This document shows, piece by piece, positions 46,701 through 55,050 of a DNA stretch of 64,000 bases. The stretch's first letter is position 1; each line of letters begins with the position of its first letter. The stretch comes from Metallibacterium scheffleri. GTDB lineage: Bacteria; Pseudomonadota; Gammaproteobacteria; Xanthomonadales; Rhodanobacteraceae. The DNA lies in the NCBI RefSeq assembly GCF_002077135.1, contig NZ_LDOS01000001.1, positions 914,001 to 978,000 on the forward strand. Direction: 5' to 3'. Under the pieces are notes generated by a model. That model was not told where the DNA came from. It did not search any database and was given only the letters and a program-made list of their open reading frames with translations. The position numbers and the translations under genes were made by a program.

Positions 46701-48359
46701 CGCCCGCAATCGATCGTGTTGCCACAGCAGCAGGTCACCGTTGGTCGCGATCCATACCCCGCCCTGGTTGGCGGTGGCGAAGCCGAAGGCATGCGGAAAC
46801 TGCGCATTGCCCGGTGGGGGTGGCAGCCACTGCGGCGCGGCCAGGCCGGGGCGCCAGCGTGCCACGCCGCGCACCGCACCAGCCAACCATAATGTGCCGT
46901 CGGGCGCCTGCCAGACCGTGTACAGCCACTGCCCTGGCACCGGGTTGCCGGGGTCGCTGGCATAGGCGAACTGAGTCACGCCGGTGGCCGGATCGAACTG
47001 CAGCAGGCCGGCGCTGGTTGCCAGCCAGAGTTTGCCGCTGCGGGGTTCGCGCACGATGCCCTCCACCGCCAGTCCGGACACCGCGGATGCAGTAAGTGGC
47101 GGTATTCGCGGTGCGATGCCGGCCAGTGCCGGCAGCAGCAGGGGGGTGTAATCGTTCAGCGTCTGCGAGCGCGCGTCGTACAACATCAGCCCGGCGTGCG
47201 AGCCGACCCAAAGCTTGCTGGCGCCACCGGGCGCCAGGGCGCGGATGAAATTGGCGCGATCCTCGGGATCGTTGCGGTCCGGCACGGTGACCGACTGGAA
47301 GCGCGCACCGCGCGGGTCGGTATGCACCACGCCTGCCATGCCGGCGATGGCCCACAGGGTTCCGTCGCGGCTGATCAGCAATTGCCGCAACACACCCGGT
47401 GGCAGATCGCCGCGCACGCCGTGGCGCGCGGGCACGCGCTGCACCAGATCCCCGGCAAGGCGCAGCAGGCCGCCGTCATCGGGCGCGATCCACAACGCGC
47501 CACTGGCATCTTCGGCCAGCGCACCCACGCCCGCGGGCGCAGCGCCCACCTCGGGCCACAGCCGCGACCAGCCGTCGGCGGTCTGCGCGAACAGGCCCGC
47601 GCGGGTACCCAGCAGCAGTTGACCGCGCGGCGTGCACAGCAGTGCCTGGCCACTGCCGCTGACGTTGTCGGGCAGCGCCAGCGCGGTGACGGCCGGCTGC
47701 ACCACGTTCACGCGCAGCAAATTGCCATCGGCAAGCGCGTAGGCCGTCGTGGCGCTGCAGGTGCTCAAGGCATGCGCTCCTTCGGCACCTGCGGGTGCCT
47801 GCCAGAGAACGTGCAGGCGTGACTGGCGGCCGTCCCACAGGCTCACGCCGGCCGGGCCCGCCATCAACAGGCGCGCGCCTGGCACTGTCAGCAGTGTGGC
47901 CCCGGGGCCGGGCGCATGCAGCCCGGCCGGCAGCGGCAACAAGCCATGGCCGGGATCAAACAGCAGCAGTCCGGGTCTGGTCGAATCGGTCAGTGCGCCC
48001 ATCGACAACCACAGGCGTCCGTCGCCGGCACCGGCGATACCGGTGATCGCCGCCGCGCTGCTGCCATGGCGGCGGCGCGCAGCATCGAGAAAAGCCAGCA
48101 GGTGATGACCGTCGAAGCGATACAATCCGGACGGCGCGGCAATCCAGATGAAACCCTCGGCATCCTGGTAAATGCTGCTGACACCGGATTGCTGCAAGCC
48201 GTCGTTGGCGCCGATGCGCTCGAAATAATAGTGGCTGATCGCCACCGTGTGCCGCACCGGTACCGCCGCCTGCGCGTGATCCCGCGGCGCCAGCAGCAGG
48301 GTACCCAACCCCAGCGCGAAGGCCAGAGCGTGCAAGGCGCGCGTGAAACCTGCCGACAT
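43776..48359 (-). CDS. Propeller-Y_Y_Y-PAS-GGDEF-EAL cyclic-di-GMP signalling protein
   Basis: From the ATG at 48359 (MSAGFTRALHALAFALGLGT) this is a 1,527-residue protein with a signal sequence. Residues about 40-740 are two-component-regulator propeller repeats (SSIYQDAEGFIWIAAPSGLY, GTLWVGTGDGLDRLLG), followed by a Y_Y_Y domain near 760 and one membrane helix near 806 (ALYALLAGGVVLLLIG). Two PAS domains (near 880-1080), GGDEF with intact RLGGDEFTVV near 1171 and EAL with EALLRWHSEE near 1300 complete it. Both enzyme motifs look active, so it could make or degrade cyclic di-GMP in response to a periplasmic ligand. It separates zapA from ygfB, which are usually adjacent. Confidence 0.88.
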   Translation of the reverse strand: MSAGFTRALHALAFALGLGTLLLAPRDHAQAAVPVRHTVAISHYYFERIGANDGLQQSGVSSIYQDAEGFIWIAAPSGLYRFDGHHLLAFLDAARRRHGSSAAAITGIAGAGDGRLWLSMGALTDSTRPGLLLFDPGHGLLPLPAGLHAPGPGATLLTVPGARLLMAGPAGVSLWDGRQSRLHVLWQAPAGAEGAHALSTCSATTAYALADGNLLRVNVVQPAVTALALPDNVSGSGQALLCTPRGQLLLGTRAGLFAQTADGWSRLWPEVGAAPAGVGALAEDASGALWIAPDDGGLLRLAGDLVQRVPARHGVRGDLPPGVLRQLLISRDGTLWAIAGMAGVVHTDPRGARFQSVTVPDRNDPEDRANFIRALAPGGASKLWVGSHAGLMLYDARSQTLNDYTPLLLPALAGIAPRIPPLTASAVSGLAVEGIVREPRSGKLWLATSAGLLQFDPATGVTQFAYASDPGNPVPGQWLYTVWQAPDGTLWLAGAVRGVARWRPGLAAPQWLPPPPGNAQFPHAFGFATANQGGVWIATNGDLLLWQHDRLRAFRHQPGQADSLSNNEVISLARGAGGTLWVGTGDGLDRLLGVRGGQARFQHYGLRQGLPDNVIYCLVEQPHGTLWIGTNLGIAALDTASGRIVRYGQRDGINGMESNAGTCARMDDGSIAFGGPEGFAIGAALRKQPDAPDNVQLTALRVGDEGERVPPRAGSLRVALGQPVRIRFASLDYRHPAAGLYRYRLLGRSTRWSAPAPTRGVSYADLDAGRYTFEVAASTGAGAMIAPPARLSLSVVPPWWDSPAMRALYALLAGGVVLLLIGMTWNRRRTERRYRLDSAAREERLKLALWGSGDALWELDLQRGVLSRMGDLHLLGGPREDVLTIEDWRRYAVHPDDLPQLEQNLAEHLAGHTPFYESEHRLRGADGQWIWIRARGKISESDAEGHPLRVIGTSRDISSELARARELSISDLVVRSMGEAVAVTDATMHFVAVNPAFTRMTGYTAQDILGRPSSLLDSPDQPEAFLQVRAKLESSGHFHGELWQRKRDGEPILCRIEINEIRDGHGQRTHFVAVLTDVTARRRAEQELHYLANYDPLTGLPNRTLLTERLGDAILRARQMGRLVAVLFVDLDRFKHVNDAHGHNVGDRALQAAGRRLRAGVRDDDTVARLGGDEFTVVLERVAQTSDAEDIAQKLLEMFTEPMDLGDGREAQISLSIGIALYPTHGQAPTDLLKYADIAMYRAKERGRNTFAVYTEALDTEVRQRADLIAALQRALKREELHLVYQPKLSLAEDRITGVEALLRWHSEEFGSIPPSLFIPLAEEIGLISTIGEFVIERACAELATWCATGLKDVTMAVNLSAAQLARGDISNYLFETLARHAIAPELLELELTESMLMQDPERARAILEAINNVGVTLAIDDFGTGYSSLAYLQRLPLDTLKIDQTFVSKLTLSVDDETILSTIVLMAHALGLNVVAEGVETTEQLEYLREKDCDEVQGYLLAQPMPGPACLAFIQQHRAQRALAHD

Positions 48360-48474
48360 GACGATCCGATGGGCCCCGTTGCGGCGAGTGTAGGCAATCC
48401 GCATGCGAGCGGCTAGGCTGATCGCTGCGCCTCGCCATGACACATCCGTACCGCACTGATGGATATTGCCCCGC

Positions 48475-49020
48475 ATGACCACCGCCCCTGACCACCCGGC
48501 ATTGAGCCAGGCCCTGAACGCCGCGCGCGCGCCCGTAAGCGCCAGCGAGTTGCATGGCAGCATCACCGCGCTGGCCAGCGCGCTGGCGCCGGAGCAAGCC
48601 ATGCGTGAGCTGGACGCGCAATTGGAGGATGTTGCCGGAAGCGCGGCAGATGCGCTGCGCGACCTGGCACGCGCTTGCATGAGGGACACGCAACGTGCCT
48701 TGGGCGATCCCGATCTGAGCTATGTGCCACTGCTGCCGGAGGGTGAGGCGCCACTGCCGGATCAGGCCGTGGCACTGGTGGATTTCTGCCGCGGATTTCT
48801 GGAAGGTTTGGGTCTGGCCGGCGTCGGCGCGGGTCAGCGCCTGCCGGCGGAAGTCGACGAGGTGCTGCGTGCATTTGCCGAGCTTGGTGCCGGCCCGGTG
48901 ATGTTGGACGACGATGCCGGCGATCTGGAAGCACTCACCGAGCTGATCGAGTTCGTGCGCGTCGGCGTGATGCTGGTGCATGCCGAGTTGGGCGTCGACG
49001 TGGACCGCGCCTCGACATGA
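48475..49020 (+). CDS. ygfB: UPF0149 family protein YgfB
   Basis: A 181-residue acidic protein from the ATG at 48475 (MTTAPDHPALSQALNAARAP). SASELHGSITALASAL, FCRGFLEGLGLAG and LTELIEFVRVGVMLVHAEL fit the UPF0149/YgfB fold. Pseudomonas YgfB has been linked to beta-lactamase regulation; its general role is not settled. It overlaps pepP by four bases, as in many gammaproteobacteria. Confidence 0.9.
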   Translation: MTTAPDHPALSQALNAARAPVSASELHGSITALASALAPEQAMRELDAQLEDVAGSAADALRDLARACMRDTQRALGDPDLSYVPLLPEGEAPLPDQAVALVDFCRGFLEGLGLAGVGAGQRLPAEVDEVLRAFAELGAGPVMLDDDAGDLEALTELIEFVRVGVMLVHAELGVDVDRAST

Positions 49021-50354
49021 GTGCTCCGCGCTCGATCGGCGTGCGTGAATACGCGCGCCGGCGTCGCGAACTGATGCGCATGGCCGGTGCCGATGCCGCC
49101 ATCCTGCTGGCCGCCGCGCCGCCGCGCCTGCGCAATGGCGATACCGCGTGGCCGTATCGCCAGGATTCCGATTTCCTGTACCTCAGCGGGTTCGACGAGC
49201 CCGCCGCGGTGTTGGCGCTGTTGCCGGGTCGCCAGGCCGGACAGAGCGTGCTGTTCTGCCGCGAGCGCGAGCCTGCGCAGGAACGCTGGGACGGCGCCTG
49301 GCGCGGTCCGGAGGGCGCGGTGCGCGAACTGGGCCTGGATGACGCGTTTCCGATCGCCGACATCGACGACATTCTGCCCGGCATGCTCGAAGGCCGCGCG
49401 CGCTTGTATTGCCACTTCGGTCGCGAGGCTGCGTTTGACGCGCAGCTGCTGGCCTGGCTGCGGCGCTTGCGCGCCATGCCGGGCGCGGCGCAGGCGCCGC
49501 AGGAAATGCTGGCACTGGGCCACCTGCTGCACGAGCTGCGCCTGTTCAAGTCGCCGGCCGAGTTGGGCCTGCTGCGCCATGCGGCCAACCTCGGCATGGA
49601 GGCGCACCGTGTCGCGTGGGCGGCGCTGGTGCCGGGCGCGACCGAGTTCGCCATCGAGGCCGATTTCGTGCATGCGCTGCGCCACGCGGGCGCGCAGCCC
49701 AGTTATCCGCCGATCGTCGCCGGCGGGCGCAATGCCTGCGTGCTGCACTACGCGCGTAACGACGCGCCGCTGCGCGCGGGTGAGCTGCTGCTGCTGGATG
49801 GCGGCGCCGAATGGCAGGGCTATGCCTCGGACATCACCCGCACGCTGCCGGTGAGCGGGCATTTCAGTGCGCCGCAACGCGCGCTTTATCAACTGGTGCT
49901 GGACGCGCAGTGCGCGGCGCTGGCGCGGATCCGTCCCGGGCAAAGCTGGGAGGCTTTTCATCAGGCCGCGCGCGAGGTGCTCATCGCCGGCCTGTGCGCG
50001 CTGGGCCTGCTCAAGGGCACGCCTGCGCAGGCGCTGGCCAGCGGCGTCTACCGGCGATATTTTCCGCACAAGACCGGGCATTGGCTGGGGCTGGATGTGC
50101 ACGACGCCGGTGATTACCGCATCCACGGCGAGCCGCGCCTGCTGGAACCCGGCATGGTGCTCACGGTCGAACCGGGGCTGTATATCGCGCCCGATGAGCG
50201 CAACGCCCCGGCGCGTTATCGCGGCATCGGCATCCGCATCGAGGATGATGTCGTGGTCACCGCGCACGGCGCCGAGGTGCTGACCATGGCGTTGCCCAGT
50301 GATCCCGATGCGTTGGAGGACGCCCTGGCGTCCGCTGGCAGCCGCACCCATTGA
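49017..50354 (+). CDS. pepP: Xaa-Pro aminopeptidase
   Basis: A 445-residue dinuclear metallopeptidase that removes the N-terminal residue before proline. The N-terminal creatinase-like domain (REYARRRRELMRMAGADAAI, WPYRQDSDFLYLSGF) is followed by the pita-bread catalytic domain with metal ligands in LLDGGAEWQGYASDITRTLP (two Asp), GHWLGLDVHD (His), MVLTVEPGLY (Glu) and GIGIRIEDDV (Glu). All five are present. ATGA overlap with ygfB; ubiH/visC, often next, are not here. Confidence 0.95.
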   Translation: MSAPRSIGVREYARRRRELMRMAGADAAILLAAAPPRLRNGDTAWPYRQDSDFLYLSGFDEPAAVLALLPGRQAGQSVLFCREREPAQERWDGAWRGPEGAVRELGLDDAFPIADIDDILPGMLEGRARLYCHFGREAAFDAQLLAWLRRLRAMPGAAQAPQEMLALGHLLHELRLFKSPAELGLLRHAANLGMEAHRVAWAALVPGATEFAIEADFVHALRHAGAQPSYPPIVAGGRNACVLHYARNDAPLRAGELLLLDGGAEWQGYASDITRTLPVSGHFSAPQRALYQLVLDAQCAALARIRPGQSWEAFHQAAREVLIAGLCALGLLKGTPAQALASGVYRRYFPHKTGHWLGLDVHDAGDYRIHGEPRLLEPGMVLTVEPGLYIAPDERNAPARYRGIGIRIEDDVVVTAHGAEVLTMALPSDPDALEDALASAGSRTH

Positions 50355-50359
50355 CCTCC

Positions 50360-51781
50360 ATGAAAATCCTGTCGAGTCCGATCATGCGCAAGCCCCGTTT
50401 CGCCCTGTTGCTGGTTGCCCTGATGCTGTCGATCGCTGGCATTGCCACGCCGCCGCGCGTGCAGGCCGCGCAGCAGCCGCCCATCGCCGACGCTACCTAT
50501 GGCGCGCACATCATCAACTACGGGCTGTTCGGCCCGGTGCGCGTGTATCAGCCGATGGGCACGCCGCGGCGTGCGCTGATCGTGTTCTCGCGCGCCTCCG
50601 GCTGGGGCGTCAACGAGGCGCGCTACGCCACCGGCCTGCAGCAGGCCGGCAGCCTGGTGATCGGTGTCGATCTGCCGCGCTATCTGAAAACGCTGGAAGC
50701 GCTCAAGGGCAAGTGCAGCTACCCGGCCGGGCATGTCGAGGAGCTGTCGCACTGGATGCAGAAGACGCTCAAGCTGCCGGTCTACCTGCGGCCGTTCATC
50801 GTCGGCTTCGACGGCGGCGCCGACTTCACCTACGCGCTGGGCGTGCAGGCGCCGGCGGGCACTTTCGCCGGCATGGCCACGCTGGGCTGGGACGGTCGCT
50901 TCACCCTGCGCAAACCGCTGTGCAAGGGCGACGCCGGCAACGCCACCGTGGCGCAGGGCAAGGCGTTCGGATTCACCCCGGTGAAACCCCTGCCGCTGCC
51001 GTGGCTGGCCGCGGGCAGCCCCGGCGCGCATGAAATCGGTCCACCCGTGGCCTTCGGGCGCGCGCAGCGCGCACCGGCCGATGGTGCGCTGCTGGCTGCC
51101 GAACTCGACGCACTGGTGCGCAAGCCGACGCTCAGCGCCGGCGCCTTCGCCGACAAGCTCGACGATCTGCCGCTGACCGAGATCGCACCGGTCGGCAAGC
51201 CGGATGGCCGCGTGGTGATCATGTTCAGCGGTGACGGCGGCTGGGCCGGGCTGGACAAGGGCGTGGCCAAGGTGCTGTCCATGCATGGCGTGCGCGTGGT
51301 TGGCCTCAGTTCGCTGGAATACTTCTGGCACAAGAAGACACCCACCGAAACCGCGCAGGCGCTGGCGCGCATCCTCGCCGCCTATACCGCGCGCTATCCC
51401 GACGCGCGCTACACGCTGATGGGTTACTCGTTCGGTGCCGGCGTGGTGCCGGTGGTGTACAACCTGCTGCCGGCGGAACTCAAGCAGCACGTCGATGCCG
51501 AGGTGCTGGTCTCGCCGGATCCCGAAGGCTGGTTCGACATCCACATCGGCGACTGGTTCGGCACCACGCAGCACGAGTTCAACGTGCCGCTGGATCCGGA
51601 AATCGCGCGCACCAGGATTCCGGTGATCTGCCTGTCCGGCCAAAGCGAGGGCCACAAGACCTATTGCGACAGTCTGGCCGAACGCCACATGGCGCGGCTG
51701 ATCACCCTGCCGGGCGGCCACCACTACGAAGGCGATTACGCGCGCCTCGGCCAGGTGATCCTGCAGGCGCTGCCGAAGTAG
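50360..51781 (+). CDS. AcvB/VirJ-family periplasmic hydrolase
   Basis: A 473-residue exported protein, started at the ATG at 50360 (an ATG at 50384 also gives a signal peptide: KPRFALLLVALMLSIAGIA). The C-terminal VirJ domain has VVIMFSGDGGWAGLDKGVA, the nucleophile elbow TLMGYSFGAGVVPVVYNLLP and GHHYEGDYARLGQ with the catalytic His; the N-terminal half is a related but degenerate alpha/beta domain. In Agrobacterium AcvB hydrolyses lysyl-phosphatidylglycerol made by the MprF homologue LpiA. Here it converges on mprF with only 10 bases between, supporting the same job in reverse-acting control of membrane charge. Confidence 0.85.
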   Translation: MKILSSPIMRKPRFALLLVALMLSIAGIATPPRVQAAQQPPIADATYGAHIINYGLFGPVRVYQPMGTPRRALIVFSRASGWGVNEARYATGLQQAGSLVIGVDLPRYLKTLEALKGKCSYPAGHVEELSHWMQKTLKLPVYLRPFIVGFDGGADFTYALGVQAPAGTFAGMATLGWDGRFTLRKPLCKGDAGNATVAQGKAFGFTPVKPLPLPWLAAGSPGAHEIGPPVAFGRAQRAPADGALLAAELDALVRKPTLSAGAFADKLDDLPLTEIAPVGKPDGRVVIMFSGDGGWAGLDKGVAKVLSMHGVRVVGLSSLEYFWHKKTPTETAQALARILAAYTARYPDARYTLMGYSFGAGVVPVVYNLLPAELKQHVDAEVLVSPDPEGWFDIHIGDWFGTTQHEFNVPLDPEIARTRIPVICLSGQSEGHKTYCDSLAERHMARLITLPGGHHYEGDYARLGQVILQALPK

Positions 51782-51791
51782 GGCGGGCGGG

Positions 51792-54410
51792 TCAGGGCAG
51801 CAGCATGCGCCGGTAGCCGCCGGCGACCAGCGCGGCGATGTCGGTGAGCAGTGCCGGCACCCACAGGCCGCGTGGATAGGCCAGATACGCGCCGACCCAC
51901 TCGGGGCGGAATTTTTCCTTGTAGCGGCGCACGCCCTGGTAATTGTAGAAGCGGTTGCCGTGGCGGAAGGCCAGCGCGGCCAGGCGCTCGTTGAGCCGCG
52001 CGTAGGGCGTGGTGCCGACGTTGGACAGCGGCGCCATGCCCAGGCTGAAGGACGCGTAGCCCTGCTGCTTGGCCCAGTTCAGCGCGTGCGCGAACACCAG
52101 GTCCATGCTGCCGCGTGGTGCGTCGGGCAGGTGCCGCATCAGGTCGATGGCGGCGACACCCTGTGCGCCGTAACCGGGCATCAGGCTGGCGAAGGCGATC
52201 AGCTCGTCCTCGCGGTACACCAGCGCCAGCGGGCCGCGCGCCAGATAAGCCGCGTCGAAGCGGCCCAGCGAATAACCTTTCTCGGCGACGCCCTTGTCGG
52301 CCAGCCAGGCATCGGACACGCGTTCCAGAGCGGCCAGCAGCGCACTGTCGTAGGGCGCTTCCGCGAGACGGAATTCGAGCTTCTCGCGCGGCGCGCGGTT
52401 GATCGCCTGGCGCAGATCCTCCCAGCGCTTGCCGCTCATCGAAAAATCCGCCAGCGGGATCAGCGCCAGCTCGCCCAGCTTGAACAGGTCGAAGCCGAGA
52501 TCGTGGAAGCGCGCCAGATCCGGCTCCAGCACCGCGTAGAACGCCGGCGCGCAGCCCATGCTGTCGGCGTAGCGGCGGAAATCGAGAATCGCCTGCGCCT
52601 GCGCCGCGGGGTCGCCGCAAGGCGCGCCCAGCGCGATCAGGCGATGACGCACGCTGCCGTAGGCGATCAGGGTGCGATGGCCGGCACCCCAGAACAGATG
52701 CTTGTCGCCCATGAGGTTCAGGTGCGCGAACGCACCGCCGCCGTACTGCGCGTAAAACGCGCGCACGCGTTCCAGTTCCGCGTGATCCGGCAGCGGCAAC
52801 TTGGGCCGGCGTATCGCGAACGCATGCCAGGCCAGGTACAGCGCCAGCCCGAGCAGCGCCGCGGCCAGCCCGCGCGCCAGGCGCGAGGCGTGCGCGTAAG
52901 CGCCGGTGGCGAGCAGATCGAAACTGTCCTGACCGAGAATATCCGCTACGCCCACGGCGAAGAATGCCGCGACCACCAGCAGCAGACCGAGCAGCCAGCC
53001 CAGGCTGACCGCGGAGGTCATGGCCACCGCGCGCTGGCTGAAATCCTGGCGGCGCGCGCGCAGCAGCAGCGACACCGCCAGCAGAAACAGCGCCTCGCCC
53101 CAGTGCAGGCCCTTGAGCAGCACCAGCAGCGCGGCCAGCCACAGCAGCCACTGCACCGCGCGATAGGCCACGCGCAGACGCCCGTCGATGCCGCGCGCCA
53201 GGCCCAGCAGCAGCACGCCGATGACGATGCTCAGCCAGTGCGAGCCCTCCAGCACCGGCATGCTGATGAAGCCCGCGGCATGCACGAAGCGCTGGTGCAG
53301 ACTGGGCAGCGCCGCCGAAATCAGCAGCAGCACGCCGGCAGCAAACGTGAGCAACGCCAGGACGCGGATGCCGAAATTGGCCAGGTAGCCGGCCGGCACC
53401 ACCAGCAGCTCGATCAACGGATGCGCGGCCATGCGCTCGCGCAGGCGCGTCAGCGCCGGCATGCGCTGCGCCAGCATGCCGGCGCCCAGCCACAGAGCCA
53501 GCAGCATCGGCAGCAGGTAGTACACCACGCGGAACAGGAACAGCCCGGCACCCGCCGCGCCCACCGGTACGCCGGCGATGCTCAGCGCCAGCAGCAGCAG
53601 ACCATCGAACACGCCGAGGCCGCCGGGGATCATGCTCACCAGACCCAGCGTCGCCGCCGCGCCGAATGCCGCCAGCAGTTCCAGCGGCGATATCTGCGCG
53701 CCGGCCAGGTACAGGCACAGCCACAGCGTGGCCGCGGCCAGCACCCAGTCGATCAGCGACAGCAGCGCCAGATGCGCGCGCAGCGCCAGCGGCGGTACGC
53801 CCAGGTCCGCGGGCAGCCAGCCCATCAACCTGCGCCGTCCGGTAAGCACGAAATACAGCGGCAGGTACAGTGCCGCGGCCAGCAGCACCAGTAACGCCAG
53901 CACGCGGCTGGCGTGGTTGGGCGTGGCCGGCAGGTGGCCGCTGGCCAAGGCAATGATGACCAGCACTGACAGGCCCAGTGGCAGCGACAGGATCTGCAAT
54001 CCCACCAGCGCGGCGCCGTTGCGCAGGGTGATGCCATGGCTTTTCAGCCCGAGCAGGCGCACGCCCGAGCCCACCGCGCCGGAGAGATTGAGCGTGTTGG
54101 CCAGCGCATTGGCCACGAACGACAGCCGCAGCAGCGGCAGCGTGGCGACGGGAAACTTCAACCAGCGCGCGATGGCCAGGTCGATCAGCCCGGTATAGGC
54201 CACCGCCGCCAGCGCGAACGCCGCCACGCCCGCGGCATCCAGCGTGGGAATGCGGATCAGGGTGCGCTGCAGGCTGCGCAGATCGAACGCCGACAGCTCG
54301 CGCCCGGCCAGCACGAAGGTCACGGCGAGCAGCGCCAGCGGTAGCAGCCAGCGCAGCACGCGCAGCCAGGACGAACGATGCGCGGCGGGCGCGGCGGGAT
54401 TGGGTTGCAT
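51792..54410 (-). CDS. mprF: Phosphatidylglycerol lysyltransferase/flippase MprF
   Basis: An 872-residue membrane protein. Residues about 15-540 are a flippase with some 14 hydrophobic helices (FVANALANTLNLSGAVGSGV, SMIPGGLGVFDGLLLLALSI are family landmarks). The cytosolic C-terminal DUF2156 synthase domain (about 545-860) shows DKHLFWGAGHRTLIAYGSVR, FYAVLEPDLARFHDLGFDLF, KLGELALIPLADFSMSGKRW, ALNWAKQQGYASFSLGMAPL and YKEKFRPEWVGAYLAYPRGL. It adds lysine (or alanine) from charged tRNA to phosphatidylglycerol, lowering surface charge and giving resistance to cationic peptides. Confidence 0.94.
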   Translation of the reverse strand: MQPNPAAPAAHRSSWLRVLRWLLPLALLAVTFVLAGRELSAFDLRSLQRTLIRIPTLDAAGVAAFALAAVAYTGLIDLAIARWLKFPVATLPLLRLSFVANALANTLNLSGAVGSGVRLLGLKSHGITLRNGAALVGLQILSLPLGLSVLVIIALASGHLPATPNHASRVLALLVLLAAALYLPLYFVLTGRRRLMGWLPADLGVPPLALRAHLALLSLIDWVLAAATLWLCLYLAGAQISPLELLAAFGAAATLGLVSMIPGGLGVFDGLLLLALSIAGVPVGAAGAGLFLFRVVYYLLPMLLALWLGAGMLAQRMPALTRLRERMAAHPLIELLVVPAGYLANFGIRVLALLTFAAGVLLLISAALPSLHQRFVHAAGFISMPVLEGSHWLSIVIGVLLLGLARGIDGRLRVAYRAVQWLLWLAALLVLLKGLHWGEALFLLAVSLLLRARRQDFSQRAVAMTSAVSLGWLLGLLLVVAAFFAVGVADILGQDSFDLLATGAYAHASRLARGLAAALLGLALYLAWHAFAIRRPKLPLPDHAELERVRAFYAQYGGGAFAHLNLMGDKHLFWGAGHRTLIAYGSVRHRLIALGAPCGDPAAQAQAILDFRRYADSMGCAPAFYAVLEPDLARFHDLGFDLFKLGELALIPLADFSMSGKRWEDLRQAINRAPREKLEFRLAEAPYDSALLAALERVSDAWLADKGVAEKGYSLGRFDAAYLARGPLALVYREDELIAFASLMPGYGAQGVAAIDLMRHLPDAPRGSMDLVFAHALNWAKQQGYASFSLGMAPLSNVGTTPYARLNERLAALAFRHGNRFYNYQGVRRYKEKFRPEWVGAYLAYPRGLWVPALLTDIAALVAGGYRRMLLP

Positions 54411-54435
54411 GCGTCGGTGCTGGTTGAGCGGAGCG

Positions 54436-54966
54436 CTATCCTCGCATCCGGCTCGGCGCTGTGACAGGGGGGCGCACGCCGCGCGCGGAAATCAGTGGTT
54501 CGGGCGCCGTGGCGATTGCGCCGGGAACGCTGCCCAGCAGCTTGTCGAGGATGCGCGTCAGGCAGGCGCGTTCATCGGCATCCAGATGCGCCAGCAATTC
54601 GCGCTCGTGCGCGCGCGCGCGCGGCGCCACGACATCGTGGATGGCCCAGCCCTTGGCCGACAGGCGCAGCACCGAGCGTCGCTTGTCGCCGTGGTGCATG
54701 CGTCGCAGCACGCGCCCGCTCGCGATCAGGCGCGCCAGCGCCCGGCTGATCGCAACCTTGTCGGTGGCGGTGCGCACGGCCAGCTCGCGCGCCGACAGCC
54801 CCGCGCCGTCGTAGCGCGCGAGTACGGCGAGCACGCGCCATTCGGTCATGCCCAGGTGGAAGCGTTGCTGGTACTCGCGCGCGATCGCCTGGCTGACCGT
54901 ATTGCTCAGGATCGACAACCGGTACGGCAGGAAATGCTCCAGTTGCAGCGGGGCGTGATCGGGCAT
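54436..54966 (-). CDS. MarR-family transcription regulator (homogentisate pathway)
   Basis: A 176-residue winged-helix protein from the ATG at 54966 (MPDHAPLQLEHFLPYRLSIL; an ATG at 54978 adds four residues). MTEWRVLAVLARYDGAGLSA, RTATDKVAISRALARLIASG and RRMHHGDKRRSVLRLSAKGW cover the DNA-binding helices and wing. It is divergent from hppD-hmgA-fahA with a dyad in the 84-base spacer overlapping the predicted hppD promoter, the arrangement of HmgR-type repressors that release on an aromatic intermediate. The C terminus is an extra 30 residues rich in Pro/Arg. Confidence 0.87.
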   Translation of the reverse strand: MPDHAPLQLEHFLPYRLSILSNTVSQAIAREYQQRFHLGMTEWRVLAVLARYDGAGLSARELAVRTATDKVAISRALARLIASGRVLRRMHHGDKRRSVLRLSAKGWAIHDVVAPRARAHERELLAHLDADERACLTRILDKLLGSVPGAIATAPEPLISARGVRPPVTAPSRMRG

Positions 54967-54980
54967 GGTGCGACGCATCC

Positions 54981-55008
54981 TGCAAATGGTTGCACCTGAA
55001 ACTATAAT
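54981..55008 (+). promoter_or_regulatory. hppD promoter with MarR-type operator
   Basis: TGCAA-ATGG-TTGCA (54981-54994) is a perfect inverted repeat; a consensus TATAAT lies at 55003-55008. The dyad covers the expected -35 place (TGCAAA at 54981-54986 with a 16-base spacer). A bound MarR-family dimer would block hppD and, being close to the divergent start, its own gene as well. Confidence 0.6.
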
Positions 55009-55050
55009 TTCATCCTCGATGACGCAAGCGCCTTGTCAGAGGAGATCCGC

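Noticed and set aside
51960-53894. 644-residue plus-strand open frame
   Set aside because: Antisense to mprF, extremely Gln/Arg/His-rich, no recognisable fold.
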